Assembly: GCF_014269205.2 (NCBI RefSeq)
Contig: NZ_JABWRY020000001.1
Location: forward strand, 2,170,001-2,234,000
Length of the DNA: 64,000 nucleotides
Source of the DNA: Pseudomonas kermanshahensis
GTDB taxonomy: Bacteria; Pseudomonadota; Gammaproteobacteria; Pseudomonadales; Pseudomonadaceae
Direction of reading: 5' to 3'
This document shows, in pieces, positions 44,955 through 54,773 of the stretch. Numbering within the stretch: the first letter of the stretch is position 1; each line of letters begins with the position of its first letter. The notes beneath the pieces were generated by a model. It saw nothing but the letters and a program-made list of their open reading frames with translations. It made no database searches and had not been told where the DNA came from. The position numbers and the translations under genes were made by a program.

Positions 44955-46486
44955 GCAACCAGGCTGCCGCCCAGTTCACGCCGCCGAGCCTGTTGCTGAC
45001 CACCATCGGTCTGTCGCTGGCAACGTTCATGCAGGTGCTCGACACCACCATCGCCAACGTGGCCTTGCCGACTATTTCCGGCAACCTGGGGGTGAGCTAT
45101 GAGCAGGGCACCTGGGTGATCACCTCGTTCGCCGTGAGCAACGCCATCGCCTTGCCGCTTACAGGCTGGCTGAGCCGGCGCTTTGGCGAGGTGAAGTTGT
45201 TCATCTGGGCCACGTTGCTGTTCGTGCTGGCATCGTTCTTGTGTGGCATCGCCCAGTCGATGCCGGAGCTGGTGGGCTTTCGTGTGTTGCAGGGCGTGGT
45301 GGCAGGGCCGTTGTACCCGATGACCCAGACCTTGCTGATAGCAGTGTACCCGCCGGCGAAACGGGGGATGGCCCTGGCGTTGTTGGCGATGGTCACGGTG
45401 GTGGCGCCGATCGCCGGGCCGATACTAGGGGGCTGGATCACCGACAGTTACAGCTGGCCGTGGATCTTCTTCATCAACGTGCCGATCGGCCTGTTCGCCG
45501 CTGCTGTTGTACGCCAACAGATGCGCTCGCGGCCGGTGGTAACCAGCCGCCAGCCGATGGACTACATCGGCCTTTTGACGCTGATCGTGGGGGTGGGGGC
45601 GTTGCAGGTGGTGCTCGACAAGGGCAATGACCTGGACTGGTTCGAGTCGTCGTTCATCATCATGGGCAGCTTGATCTCGGTGGTGTTCCTGGCGGTGTTC
45701 GTGATCTGGGAGCTGACCGATCGGCATCCGGTGGTCAACCTGCGGCTGTTCGTGCACCGCAACTTCCGGGTCGGCACCATCGTGTTGGTCGGGGGCTATG
45801 CGGGGTTCTTCGGTATCAACCTGATCCTGCCGCAGTGGTTGCAGACGCAGATGGGTTATACGGCGACTTGGGCGGGGTTGGCGGTTGCGCCGATCGGGCT
45901 GTTGCCGGTGATCATGTCGCCCTTTGTCGGCAAGTACGCGCATCGGTTCGACTTGCGGCTGCTGGCGGGGTTGGCGTTTCTGGCGATTGGCACGAGCTGC
46001 TTCATGCGGGCTGGGTTTACCAGTGAGGTGGACTTCCAGCATGTGGCGTTGGTGCAATTGTTCATGGGGATTGGCGTGGCGCTGTTCTTCATGCCGACGT
46101 TGAGCATTTTGCTGTCGGACTTGCCGCCGCATCAGATTGCCGATGGCTCGGGGCTGGCGACCTTTCTGCGTACGCTGGGGGGGAGTTTTGCGGCGTCGCT
46201 GACGACGTGGATCTGGATACGGCGGGCGGATCAGCATCATGCGTATCTGAGTGAGAATATCAGCCAGTTTGATCCGGCGACGCGGCATACGCTGGAGCAG
46301 CTTGGGGGGGCCAGTGTGCAGAACTATGCGCGGTTGGAGCAGATCGTGAATGCGCAGGCTTACATGATGTCTACGGTGGACTATTTCATGATGATGACCT
46401 GGGTGTTTGCGGGGTTGATTTTGTTGGTTTGGTTTGCGCGGCCGCCGTTTACGGCTAAGGCTGGGCCGGCTTCTGCGGGGCATTGA
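44951..46486 (+). CDS. EmrB-type DHA2 family multidrug transporter
   Basis: A 511-residue MFS pump with fourteen helices. 'LDTTIANVALPTISGNLG' (motif D1), 'WLSRRFGEVKLFIWATLLFVL' as the A-loop (in two parts), 'GPILGGWITDSYSWPWIFFIN' (motif C, GPxLGG) and the C-terminal half are all typical of EmrB. The first two-thirds use the Pseudomonas C-ending codons; the last ~600 nt shift to T- and G-ending codons (TTT, CAT, GAT, GCG, GGG). The protein itself stays a normal EmrB to the end. Confidence 0.94.
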   Translation: MSNQAAAQFTPPSLLLTTIGLSLATFMQVLDTTIANVALPTISGNLGVSYEQGTWVITSFAVSNAIALPLTGWLSRRFGEVKLFIWATLLFVLASFLCGIAQSMPELVGFRVLQGVVAGPLYPMTQTLLIAVYPPAKRGMALALLAMVTVVAPIAGPILGGWITDSYSWPWIFFINVPIGLFAAAVVRQQMRSRPVVTSRQPMDYIGLLTLIVGVGALQVVLDKGNDLDWFESSFIIMGSLISVVFLAVFVIWELTDRHPVVNLRLFVHRNFRVGTIVLVGGYAGFFGINLILPQWLQTQMGYTATWAGLAVAPIGLLPVIMSPFVGKYAHRFDLRLLAGLAFLAIGTSCFMRAGFTSEVDFQHVALVQLFMGIGVALFFMPTLSILLSDLPPHQIADGSGLATFLRTLGGSFAASLTTWIWIRRADQHHAYLSENISQFDPATRHTLEQLGGASVQNYARLEQIVNAQAYMMSTVDYFMMMTWVFAGLILLVWFARPPFTAKAGPASAGH

Positions 46487-46565
46487 TTCTTTGGCTAGAG
46501 ATGGGGCCTTCGCTGGTATTGAGAGATAGGCAGGGGCCAGTTGCCGGGGCGACGCTTAGTCACCT

Positions 46566-46859
46566 TTCCGCCCTTACGGCGGGTCACTTTTTGGCAAACG
46601 CCCCAAAAAGTAACCAAAAAGGGCTGCGCTCCATAATACGGCCCCTACGCTGCGCTTCGGGGTCCCCTCGCTACGGCCTTGCTCCCGGGAGGACCGCGCT
46701 GCAGGGCCCATCCTGGGCCCCAGCGCTTGACGGGCATCCTTGCCCGTCACCTCCCTCCGCAAGGCCTGCGCTCGGCCTCCTGAGTCGCTGAAGGTCAAAA
46801 GCCAGATCAAGATCAAGATCAAGAGCTGGATCAAGGGCCGGATCAAGAGCTGGGTCAAC
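46566..46859. repeat. Multi-hairpin intergenic repeat with ATCAAG tandem tract
   Basis: Covers most of the 472-nt gap between emrB and the SDR gene. In order: CCGCC-CTTAC-GGCGG; the long hairpin at 46583-46614; a GC block with GGGCCCATCCTGGGCCC; GACGGGCATCCTTGCCCGTC near 46728-46747; then a degenerate tandem tract at 46804-46859 built on GATCAAG (seven copies interrupted by AGCTG and GGGCCG). Similar elements occur after genes in many Pseudomonas genomes and are often mistaken for small ORFs. I see no real coding sequence in the gap; 46487-46565 and 46860-46958 hold only spacer and promoter DNA. Confidence 0.75.
46583..46614 (+). terminator. Probable terminator of the marR-emrAB operon
   Basis: GTCACTTTTTGG and CCAAAAAGTAAC form a 12-nt stem (one mismatch) with an 8-nt loop, about 97 nt after the emrB stop. 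The T/A runs in the stem could support termination in either direction. Confidence 0.5.
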
Positions 46860-46958
46860 GTTGCGTGCGATTGTGCGCTTTGGGGAAGGGGTGGCATTCC
46901 CATGCGTTGGCATTTGTCCTATTGTCGAAAGCCCACTTTCAACAGCATTGGCAGGCCC

Positions 46959-47705
46959 ATGGAGAATGTCATCGTCATTACTGGCGCCAGCCGAGGTATC
47001 GGCGCGGCGACAGCCCTGCTGGCCGCTCGGCAGGGGTATCGTATCTGCATCAATTACCACGCGGATGACCAGGCTGCCGAGCGCGTCCTTGGGCAGGTTC
47101 GCGCGCTTGGCGCCGAAGCGATTGCGGTGCGGGCCGATGTCAGTGTCGAGGATGAAATCATTCAGCTGTTCCAACGTGTCGATGAGGCGCTTGGCCCGGT
47201 GACTGCGCTGGTCAACAACGCGGGCACCATCGGTCAGCAGAGCCGTGTCGAGGAGATGTCCGAGTTTCGCTTGCTCAAGATGATGAAGACCAATGTCGTT
47301 GGGCCCATGCTTTGCGCCAAACATGCGCTGTTGCGCATGGCGCGTCGGCATGGCGGGCAGGGCGGGGCGATCGTCAACGTCTCTTCAGTGGCTGCGCGCC
47401 TGGGCTCGCCCAACGAATACGTCGACTACGCGGCCTCCAAGGGCGCGTTGGATACCTTTACCCTTGGCTTGGCCAAGGAAGTGGCAGGCGAGGGCGTGCG
47501 GGTCAATGGCGTGCGCCCAGGCTATATACACACCGGCTTCCATGCGCTTTCCGGTGACCCGGACCGGGTCGCCAAGCTCGAACCCGGCTTGCCCATGGGC
47601 CGCGGCGGCCGGCCAGAAGAAGTTGCCGAGGCCATTGTCTGGTTGCTCTCGGACAAGGCCTCGTATTCCACCGGCAGCTTCGTCGATTTGGGCGGCGGGC
47701 GCTGA
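46959..47705 (+). CDS. SDR-family oxidoreductase
   Basis: A 248-residue classical short-chain dehydrogenase: 'TGASRGIGAATALLAARQGY', 'NNAG' (near residue 90), the catalytic Ser in 'NVSSVAA' and 'YVDYAASKGALDTF' (YxxxK). It resembles the FabG/glucose 1-dehydrogenase-like group; substrate unknown. The conserved 'MENVIVITGASRG' starts at the ATG at 46959, although no clear ribosome-binding site precedes it. It stands alone between the intergenic repeat and the convergent kinase cluster, 6 nt from the kinase stop. Confidence 0.9.
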   Translation: MENVIVITGASRGIGAATALLAARQGYRICINYHADDQAAERVLGQVRALGAEAIAVRADVSVEDEIIQLFQRVDEALGPVTALVNNAGTIGQQSRVEEMSEFRLLKMMKTNVVGPMLCAKHALLRMARRHGGQGGAIVNVSSVAARLGSPNEYVDYAASKGALDTFTLGLAKEVAGEGVRVNGVRPGYIHTGFHALSGDPDRVAKLEPGLPMGRGGRPEEVAEAIVWLLSDKASYSTGSFVDLGGGR

Positions 47706-47711
47706 GGCGCC

Positions 47712-49433
47712 TTATCCTTCCAGTAACTGGCCGACCTGCTCGGCCAGTGCCTCGAGGCTGAAGGGCTTGGTCAGCACGCGCATGTCGGTTTCCAGGTTGC
47801 CGTTAGCCAGCGCTGCACTTTCGTCGTAGCCCGTGACGAAGAGCACCTTGAGCCCGGTGTAACGCCCGCGCAACGTGTCGGCCAACTGGCGCCCGTTGAT
47901 CCCGCCCGGCAAGCCCACGTCGCTGATCAGCAGGTCGGGCGCGGGTTGCTCTGCCAAGCCTGCAAGCGCTTGGGGGCCATCTTCGAACATCATCACGTCG
48001 TGGCCCAGGTCATGCAGCACTTCAGCAATCACCAGGCGCATGGCGCTTACATCTTCGACCACGGCGATTCGCTTTGTCGCGCTTGTATTGGAGCGCGGTG
48101 CCGGTGCAACGGGTTTGAGTACGGCAGGCGCAGGCTGCGCGTGGTGTCTCGGCAGCAGCAAGCGCACCGTGGTGCCCTGGCCCAGGGACGATGCGATGTG
48201 CAGTTGCCCACCGGACTGGCGCACAAAACCGAAGACCATCGACAACCCCAGGCCCGTGCCGCGGCCAAGCGGTTTGGTGGTGAAGAACGGGTCGACGGCG
48301 CGGGTCAGGGTCTCATCCGTCATGCCACTGCCGTTGTCTTCGACGCTGAGGCAGAGGTAGTCGCCAGGCGTCAGCTCAAGCTGCGCAGCTTGCTCGCTGG
48401 TCAACGAGACATTGCACAGGGCGATACGGACCCTGCCCCCGTCGGGCAGGGCATCGCGTGCGTTGATGCACAAGTTGAGCAGGCTGCTCTCAAGTTGAGG
48501 AGGGTCGATATGCACCGTCCAGCAAGCGTCGCTGCACTGGTAGTCGAGTTCGATGTGGGGGCCGGTGCTGCGGCTGATCAGGTCTAGCATGCCGGTGACC
48601 AGCACCGCGACGTCGGTGGCGCGTGGCTGCAAGGTCTGTTGACGGGAGAACGCGAGTAATCGATGAACAAGCGCCGCAGCCCGTTGTGCCGCGCTATGGG
48701 CGCTTTCCAGCAAGGGGGTGATGGTTGCCTTGGGCTGGTCGATGGCCACCCTGTCCCTGGCCAGCTCCAGTGCGCCGAGTATGCCGCCGAGCAAGTTGTT
48801 GAAGTCGTGCGCAACGCCCCCTGTCAGCTGACCTACAGCCTCGACTTTCTGCGCTTGGCGCAAAGCCTCTTCGGCCTTCTGGCTCTGCGCCACGGCTTGT
48901 TCGACACGCTGCTCAAGCTCTGCGTTGAGGTCTTGAAGGGCACTCTCAGCGCGCTTGCGCGCTGTCACATCACGAAAGATCACCGCCACCTGATGGTTGT
49001 GGGCCGGTTCGATACGGATTGCCGCCAGCCCAAGGCAGCGGCCGGTGGCAAGCAACTCATGCTCGAAGTACAGCGGATTGCCAGTCCGCTCCACGGTGCC
49101 GAAGTAGTCCAGCCAGACATGGGCCTCGTCGGGTATCACTTCCCGCAGGGTACGGCCCACGACATTGGGCAGCCCGGCATGCCTGCAGTAGGCCGGGTTG
49201 GCCATCAGGTGTACGTAATCGCTCAATGGCCCAAGCGGTCCATCGATGAACTGGATGATGCAGAAGCCTTCTTCCATGTTCTCGAACAGAAAGCGGTAGC
49301 CTTCCGACGCCTGCGCGCGTGCGTTCAAGCGCAACAGTTCGCTGTTCAACTGGCTGTTTTGCTGTTCGAGCTGATCGATTCGCTGGCGTAAACCCTCCAG
49401 CTCATCGGTTGTATTCAAGCATTCACCGGGCAT
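47712..49433 (-). CDS. Hybrid sensor histidine kinase with receiver (paralogue 3 of 3)
   Basis: A 573-residue cytoplasmic hybrid kinase. Coiled coil (~10-45), PAS (~45-160: 'MEEGFCIIQFIDGPLGPLSDYV', 'NVVGRTLREVIPDE', 'VAVIFRDVTARKRAE'), HisKA with '[21 protein letters not shown]', an HATPase ('[14 protein letters not shown]', 'VEDNGSGM', '[18 protein letters not shown]'), then a receiver ('VVEDVSAMR', Asp in 'LLISDVGLPGG', 'TKPFSLE'). Start ATG at 49433 has GGAG 9 nt upstream. It shares the whole layout with its two upstream paralogues and lies 31 nt after the second. Confidence 0.92.
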   Translation of the reverse strand: MPGECLNTTDELEGLRQRIDQLEQQNSQLNSELLRLNARAQASEGYRFLFENMEEGFCIIQFIDGPLGPLSDYVHLMANPAYCRHAGLPNVVGRTLREVIPDEAHVWLDYFGTVERTGNPLYFEHELLATGRCLGLAAIRIEPAHNHQVAVIFRDVTARKRAESALQDLNAELEQRVEQAVAQSQKAEEALRQAQKVEAVGQLTGGVAHDFNNLLGGILGALELARDRVAIDQPKATITPLLESAHSAAQRAAALVHRLLAFSRQQTLQPRATDVAVLVTGMLDLISRSTGPHIELDYQCSDACWTVHIDPPQLESSLLNLCINARDALPDGGRVRIALCNVSLTSEQAAQLELTPGDYLCLSVEDNGSGMTDETLTRAVDPFFTTKPLGRGTGLGLSMVFGFVRQSGGQLHIASSLGQGTTVRLLLPRHHAQPAPAVLKPVAPAPRSNTSATKRIAVVEDVSAMRLVIAEVLHDLGHDVMMFEDGPQALAGLAEQPAPDLLISDVGLPGGINGRQLADTLRGRYTGLKVLFVTGYDESAALANGNLETDMRVLTKPFSLEALAEQVGQLLEG

Positions 49434-49464
49434 TCATTTCGCTCCATCGATAAACCACAGGCCG

Positions 49465-51534
49465 CTAATGCATCAGCAGCTGTGCGACCCTTTCCACGAG
49501 TGCCGCCAGGTCAAAGGGTTTGGTCAATACACTGGATGCTTCCAGGGTTTGGCCGTGGCTGAGTACAGCGCTTTCATCGTAACCGGTGATGAACAGCACT
49601 TTTATGTGCGGGTGCCGTACGCGGCATCGGTCGGCGACCTGCCGACCGTTCAGGCCCCCGGGCAGGCCGATATCGCTGATCAGCAGGTGCGGCGGCGGGC
49701 AGCGCTCGAGATACGCCAGCGCGCTTGGGCCGTCGGCGAATGCCTGGACGTCATGGCCGAGCTCTTCGAGTACTTCGTGGATGACCAAGCGCAGGGGCTC
49801 CTGGTCTTCTACCAGCACGATTTGCCCAGCCTGCACGGTGTTGCAACTCGCCGGGCGCTGAGCCGGGGTTTGGAAGCTGTTCATCGCTTGCCACGCAAGG
49901 TGGCGGGGCAGATACAGTTCGACCAGCGTGCCTTCATCGGGCTTGGACAGGATACGCATCTGCCCCCCTGACTGGCGCACGAAGCCGTAAACCATGGAAA
50001 GCCCAAGGCCAGTGCCCTGGCCCATCGGCTTGGTGGTGAAGAACGGATCCACGGCGCGCGCCGCGACCTCTGCCGACATGCCTCGCCCGTTGTCCTTGAC
50101 CCCAAGGCGCAGGTAATCGCCTGCAGCCAGGTCGAGCCCTTGGGCACGCTGCAGGTCAAGGGTCAGGTTGTCGCCGCTGAGGGTAATCGCGCCACCTTCT
50201 GGCAGTGCGTCTCGGGCGTTGATGCACAAGTTGAGCAGGGCGTTTTCCAGCTGTGGCGGGTCGATGAACGTTGGCCACAGGTGCTGCGGGAAGTGGCTGT
50301 GCAACTGGATGGACGGACCGATGCTGCCACGGACCAGCTGCTCCATGTCATTGACCAATTGGGTGACATCGGTGGGCTGGGGTTGCAGCGTCTGCTGGCG
50401 CGAGAACGCCAGCAGGCGATGCACGACGGCGGCGGCACGCTGCGCCGCGCCACTGGCAACGTCCAGCAGGCTGCCGAGTTGGTCGTGACGCGCCTGTTGC
50501 AAGCGTTGCTGCATCAATTCCTGGGCCGCCAGAATGCTACCCAGCAGGTTGTTGAAGTCATGGGCGATGCCACCACTCAAGTGCCCCACGGCCTCCATTT
50601 TCTGCGCATGCCGCAGTGCCTCTTCAGCGCTGAGCAGGCGCTGCTGGGCGGCGACGCGTTCGCTGATGTCATACGCGAATAAGTAGGCACCAAGAATCGC
50701 ACCATCAGGGTCGCGCAGGCAGTTGAAGCGCAGCTCGTAATGCCGTTGTGTAGCCCCCTTGCCGAAACGCTGAGTTATTGTGAACTGCTCGCCCCCCAGC
50801 GCACGTTGCCACATCGGCATGATCACGTTCAGGTCGGTGAGGTTGTCGCCCATCAGCGTGCTCACAGAGTCGCCCACTTCCGGGGTGGCGCCGTACAGGT
50901 AATGAAATTCCAGCTTGGCCTGCCGGTTGATCGCCAGCCAGCGCATGTTGCTATCGATCATGTGCACGTTAGCCAGGCTGTGCTCGACCACTTCGGCAAA
51001 CAACCGGCGCTCTGCCAGCGCCGCATTGACCCGTTCTTCGAGCTCTTCGTTCATGCGCTGCAAGGCCAGCTCTGCACGACGCCGTGCGGTGACATCCTTG
51101 AACAGCACCGCCACCTGGCGCCGCTCGGCGGGTTCGACGCGAAAGGTCGTGACGGACAGGACATGGCCAGTGGCAACCAGCTCCTGTTCGAAGTGCAGCG
51201 GCTCGCCGGTGCGCAGCACTTCACCGTAGCGGGCTACCCAATCGTCGGCCTCATCGGGGACCATCTCGCGCAGTTTTTGCCCGACCACATTGGGGATGCC
51301 GGCATGTTTCGCATACGCCGCATTGGCCACGACATGCACGTAGTCACTCAATGGGCCATGTGGCCCATCGAAGAATTCAATGATGCAGAACCCTTCGTCC
51401 ATGGTGTCAAACAACGAACGATAGAGGATCTGATCGTGCTCCTGGTGGCTCGCCAACTGCGACTCCAGCAGCGCGTTACGGCGCTCCAGGTCTTCGACAT
51501 GTTGGCGCAGGGAAAGCAGGTCGCGGGAAGGCAT
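49465..51534 (-). CDS. Hybrid sensor histidine kinase with receiver (paralogue 2 of 3)
   Basis: A 689-residue hybrid kinase with two PAS domains. PAS1 (~residues 30-150: 'MDEGFCIIEFFDGPHGPLSDYV', 'NVVGQKLREMVPDE') is a close match to PAS of paralogue 3; PAS2 (~170-290: 'VVEHSLANVHMIDSNMRWLAI', 'HYELRFNCLRDPDGAILGAY') is a close match to the PAS of paralogue 1. Then HisKA ('[21 protein letters not shown]'), HATPase and receiver ('VLVEDQEPLR', 'LLISDIGLPGGLNG', 'TKPFDL'). The start at 51534 is a choice; a GTG at 51579 is possible, and neither has a strong ribosome-binding site. Confidence 0.9.
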   Translation of the reverse strand: MPSRDLLSLRQHVEDLERRNALLESQLASHQEHDQILYRSLFDTMDEGFCIIEFFDGPHGPLSDYVHVVANAAYAKHAGIPNVVGQKLREMVPDEADDWVARYGEVLRTGEPLHFEQELVATGHVLSVTTFRVEPAERRQVAVLFKDVTARRRAELALQRMNEELEERVNAALAERRLFAEVVEHSLANVHMIDSNMRWLAINRQAKLEFHYLYGATPEVGDSVSTLMGDNLTDLNVIMPMWQRALGGEQFTITQRFGKGATQRHYELRFNCLRDPDGAILGAYLFAYDISERVAAQQRLLSAEEALRHAQKMEAVGHLSGGIAHDFNNLLGSILAAQELMQQRLQQARHDQLGSLLDVASGAAQRAAAVVHRLLAFSRQQTLQPQPTDVTQLVNDMEQLVRGSIGPSIQLHSHFPQHLWPTFIDPPQLENALLNLCINARDALPEGGAITLSGDNLTLDLQRAQGLDLAAGDYLRLGVKDNGRGMSAEVAARAVDPFFTTKPMGQGTGLGLSMVYGFVRQSGGQMRILSKPDEGTLVELYLPRHLAWQAMNSFQTPAQRPASCNTVQAGQIVLVEDQEPLRLVIHEVLEELGHDVQAFADGPSALAYLERCPPPHLLISDIGLPGGLNGRQVADRCRVRHPHIKVLFITGYDESAVLSHGQTLEASSVLTKPFDLAALVERVAQLLMH

Positions 51535-51598
51535 GCCGACGTCCGACGAAATTAAAGGCCCAAACTCTAACGTGTTCACCCCAAGGGCGAGAACACCC

Positions 51599-53254
51599 TT
51601 AACGCAAATGCGCGTCCACGCCCAGCAAGCGATCGATCCGCTCACCCAGTGCCTTGAGCTCGAAGGGCTTGGACAGCACCTCGGTGCGCTCTGCAGGCCA
51701 GCCTCGGGCCATGCTGCTGGCAATGTCGTAGCCGGTGATCAGTATCACCGGTGCTTCGTTGGCAAGGCCCCGATAGGCCTCTGCGAGCTGGTTGCCGTCG
51801 ATGCCGCCGGGCAGGCCAACATCGGTGATCAACAAGTCAGGCAATGGGCTGTGCTGCAACGCCTGGAGTGCGCTGCGGCCGTCCTCGAAAACCTGGACCT
51901 CGTGGCCCAGCTCTTTTAGCACTTCGCCGAGTACCAGGCGCAGGGTCGCTTGGTCTTCTACCAGCATGATCCGGTGTGGCCTGTGAACCGGCCTGGCGTC
52001 AGTATTTTCAGGCGCAGCGCAAGGATGCTCGGGGGTGGTGCTTTCGTTCCGGGGCAGATACAGGTGGACGCTGGTGCCTTGCCCAGGCGTGCTGTCAATG
52101 CGTAATTGCCCGCCAGACTGGCGCACGAAGCCATAGACCATCGACAGCCCCAGGCCAGTACCCTGGCCCATGGGTTTGGTTGTGAAGAACGGGTCGAGGG
52201 CACGCTGCATCACGTCCTTGCTCATGCCCATGCCAGTGTCGTCCACCCGTATGTGCAAAAATTGCCCTGGCGGCACGTCCAGGCGGCGGGCCTGCTCGTC
52301 GTCGAGCTCGGCATTCTCACAGCCAATGCGCAGGGTGCCGCCCAGGGGCATGGCATCGCGGGCGTTGATGCACAGGTTCAGCAGGGCGTTTTCTAACTGT
52401 TGGGGGTCGATGCGGATCGACCACTGACCGGCCAGTGTCCGGTCCTGCAAGTCGATGTGCGCATCGATCGAACTGCGGATCAGGTCGTGCATGCCGGCCA
52501 CCAACCGCTGTACATCGACGGGTTGCGGCAGCAGTGTCTGCTGGCGGGAAAAAGCCAACAGGCGCTGCACCAGCGAGGCTGCACGCAGCGCGCTGTTCTT
52601 GCCGACTTCGAGCAGCCTGGCGGTGTCGGACACACGATGCTGCCTCAGGCGTTGCTCGGCCAGCTCCAGTGCGCCGAGGATGCTGCCAAGCAGGTTGTTG
52701 AAGTCATGGGCAATGCCACCGGTCAATTGGCCGACCGCTTCCATTTTCTGTGATTGGCGCAGCGCCTCTTCGGTTTGGTGCAGGCGTTCCTGCTCGGCAA
52801 TGCGCTCGGTAATGTCGTAGGCGAACATATAGCCGCCCTGGATGCGCTGCTGCGCGTCGAGCAGCGGGTGGTAGCGGATTTCATAGTGGCGCAGGGCGTC
52901 AGGTGGCCCGAGGGCGATGGTGTCGATGAACGCTTCGCCGGCCAGCAGGCGCGGCCACACCGGGGCCAAGCGGCCCATGATGTCCGGTTGGTTGGCCAGA
53001 AACTGCGGGATGTAATCGCCGATCTGCGGCACAAAACCGCGCCACCGCTGGAAGGTTTCGCGGGCTGTGCGATTGATCGCCAACAGGCGCATTTTGCGGT
53101 CGGCTGCAAATACGTTGGCCAAGCTGTTATCGACCAGTTCGCCGAGCAGATTGTTGTTTGCCTGCGCAATGTCACCGCGCTGGGCCAGCAGGGTTTCAAG
53201 CTCTGCGACACGTGCCTGCAGTTGCTCGTAGGAAGCTTGCGTGACTGGCTGCAT
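51599..53254 (-). CDS. Hybrid sensor histidine kinase with receiver (paralogue 1 of 3)
   Basis: A 551-residue hybrid kinase: a short coiled coil, one PAS domain (~35-155: '[21 protein letters not shown]', '[20 protein letters not shown]'), HisKA ('[21 protein letters not shown]'), HATPase ('[14 protein letters not shown]', 'VDDTGMGM', '[19 protein letters not shown]') and receiver ('LVEDQATLR', '[14 protein letters not shown]', 'SKPFEL'). First of the three kinase genes on the minus strand, 57 nt after the mocR gene. No helix-turn-helix output domain is encoded in any of the three. Confidence 0.92.
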   Translation of the reverse strand: MQPVTQASYEQLQARVAELETLLAQRGDIAQANNNLLGELVDNSLANVFAADRKMRLLAINRTARETFQRWRGFVPQIGDYIPQFLANQPDIMGRLAPVWPRLLAGEAFIDTIALGPPDALRHYEIRYHPLLDAQQRIQGGYMFAYDITERIAEQERLHQTEEALRQSQKMEAVGQLTGGIAHDFNNLLGSILGALELAEQRLRQHRVSDTARLLEVGKNSALRAASLVQRLLAFSRQQTLLPQPVDVQRLVAGMHDLIRSSIDAHIDLQDRTLAGQWSIRIDPQQLENALLNLCINARDAMPLGGTLRIGCENAELDDEQARRLDVPPGQFLHIRVDDTGMGMSKDVMQRALDPFFTTKPMGQGTGLGLSMVYGFVRQSGGQLRIDSTPGQGTSVHLYLPRNESTTPEHPCAAPENTDARPVHRPHRIMLVEDQATLRLVLGEVLKELGHEVQVFEDGRSALQALQHSPLPDLLITDVGLPGGIDGNQLAEAYRGLANEAPVILITGYDIASSMARGWPAERTEVLSKPFELKALGERIDRLLGVDAHLR

Positions 53255-53311
53255 GGTGGCGAACCGGTGAGCGGATCGGGCAACTATAGACGCGGCGCAG
53301 GCTGACAGCTA

Positions 53312-54721
53312 TCAAAATGAACGAATGATTCGCCCCAGGGTTTCCATGGCCTTTTCGGCGCCGTCATGCCAGGGGCTGCCGTAGTTCAGGCGGATGCAAT
53401 TACCGAAGCGACGGGTCGGTGAAAAGATGGGGCCGGGCGCGATGCTGATGCCCTGGGCCAAGGCCATGTGGAACAGCTTGAGCGCATCCATCTGCTCTGG
53501 CAGTTCAAGCCACAGGAAGTAGCCCCCAGACGGTTGGCTGACCCGCGTCTGCGCCGGGAAGTGGCGGGAGATGGCGGCGAGCATGTTGGCTTGCTGGCCT
53601 TCCAGCGCGTAGCGCAGCTTGCGCAAGTGGCGGTCATAGCCGCCGTGTTGCAGGTAGTCGGCGATGGCCGCCTGTGCCGGCATCGATGCGCAGAGCGAAG
53701 TCATCAACTTGAGGCGTTCGATCTTCTGCGCGAAACGCCCGGCGGCCACCCAGCCGATGCGGTAGCCGGGCGCCAGGCTCTTGGCGAACGAACCGCAGTG
53801 CATCACCAGGCCTTGGGTGTCGAAGGCCTTGGCGGGTTTGGGTGCCTGTTGCGCGTAATACAGTTCGGCGTAGACGTCGTCTTCGATCAGCGGCACCTGA
53901 TGGCGTGCCAGCAACTCCACCAGCGCCTGCTTCTTGGCCTCCGGCATGCTGGCGCCTACCGGGTTCTGGAAGTTGGTCATGCACCATACGGCCTTGACCG
54001 GGTGCTTCTCCAGGGTCTGCGCCAGCACGCTCAGGTCCATGCCTTCGCGGGGGTGAACGGGAATTTCCACAGCTTTGAGTTTGAGCCGCTCCAACACTTG
54101 TAGGCAGGCATAGAAGGCCGGCGCTTCGATCGCCACCAGGTCGCCGGGTTCGGTCACGGCTTGCAGGCACAGGTTCAGGGCTTCCAGCGCGCCATTGGTG
54201 ATCAGCAGCTCTTCCATCGGCAACATCAGCCCGCCGACCATGTAGCGCAGGGCAATCTGCCGGCGCAATTGAGGGTTGCCGGGCGACAGGTCGGTGACCA
54301 CCATGCGCGGGTCCATCGCACGGCTGGCACTGGCCAGCGAGCGCGACAAACGCTGCAGCGGGAACAGTTCGGGGCTTGGGAAGGCCGAACCGAACGGCAC
54401 GGTGTTGGGGTCCTTTATCGAGTCGAGGATGGAGAACACCAGCGCGCTGACGTCGACATCGGTGGACTCGCTGACCGGCTGCAAGGCCTGCGGCTCGCAG
54501 AACTGGCGCGGTGCATGGGCGTTGACGAAGTACCCCGAACGCGGGCGCGCGCGGATCAACCCGCGCCGTTCCAGCAGGTAATAGGCCTGGAACACCGTGG
54601 ATGGGCTGACCCCGTGGGTCTGGCTGGCATAGCGCACCGAGGGCACCCGCTGGCCAGGGCCTAGCACACCCGAGCGGATCAGTTCGGCAATGTCATCGGC
54701 GAATCGTTCGTAGCGTTTCAT
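53312..54721 (-). CDS. MocR/PdxR-type GntR regulator with aminotransferase-like domain
   Basis: A 469-residue regulator: an N-terminal GntR winged helix ('LGPGQRVPSVRYASQTHGVSPSTVFQAY', in two parts) and a C-terminal class I aminotransferase-like domain (~110-469). The PLP-binding Lys lies in 'GSFAKSLAPGYRIGW', with 'NFQNPVGAS' and 'EDDVYAELYY' also conserved. Such proteins sense PLP or an amine and act on adjacent genes. Start at 54721 ('MKRYERFADD') has AAGG 6 nt upstream. It follows ccoG and precedes the kinase genes on the same strand; its target is not obvious. Confidence 0.93.
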   Translation of the reverse strand: MKRYERFADDIAELIRSGVLGPGQRVPSVRYASQTHGVSPSTVFQAYYLLERRGLIRARPRSGYFVNAHAPRQFCEPQALQPVSESTDVDVSALVFSILDSIKDPNTVPFGSAFPSPELFPLQRLSRSLASASRAMDPRMVVTDLSPGNPQLRRQIALRYMVGGLMLPMEELLITNGALEALNLCLQAVTEPGDLVAIEAPAFYACLQVLERLKLKAVEIPVHPREGMDLSVLAQTLEKHPVKAVWCMTNFQNPVGASMPEAKKQALVELLARHQVPLIEDDVYAELYYAQQAPKPAKAFDTQGLVMHCGSFAKSLAPGYRIGWVAAGRFAQKIERLKLMTSLCASMPAQAAIADYLQHGGYDRHLRKLRYALEGQQANMLAAISRHFPAQTRVSQPSGGYFLWLELPEQMDALKLFHMALAQGISIAPGPIFSPTRRFGNCIRLNYGSPWHDGAEKAMETLGRIIRSF

Positions 54722-54773
54722 TCTGGCCTTCTGTCGAAGCCTGGCAGGCAAGGTGGAAAAACAGTGTAAGGGA

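Noticed and set aside
46487..46958. Small ORFs in the emrB-SDR gap, including a Lys/Ile-rich stretch
   Set aside because: They are translations of hairpin and GATCAAG repeats, not genes.
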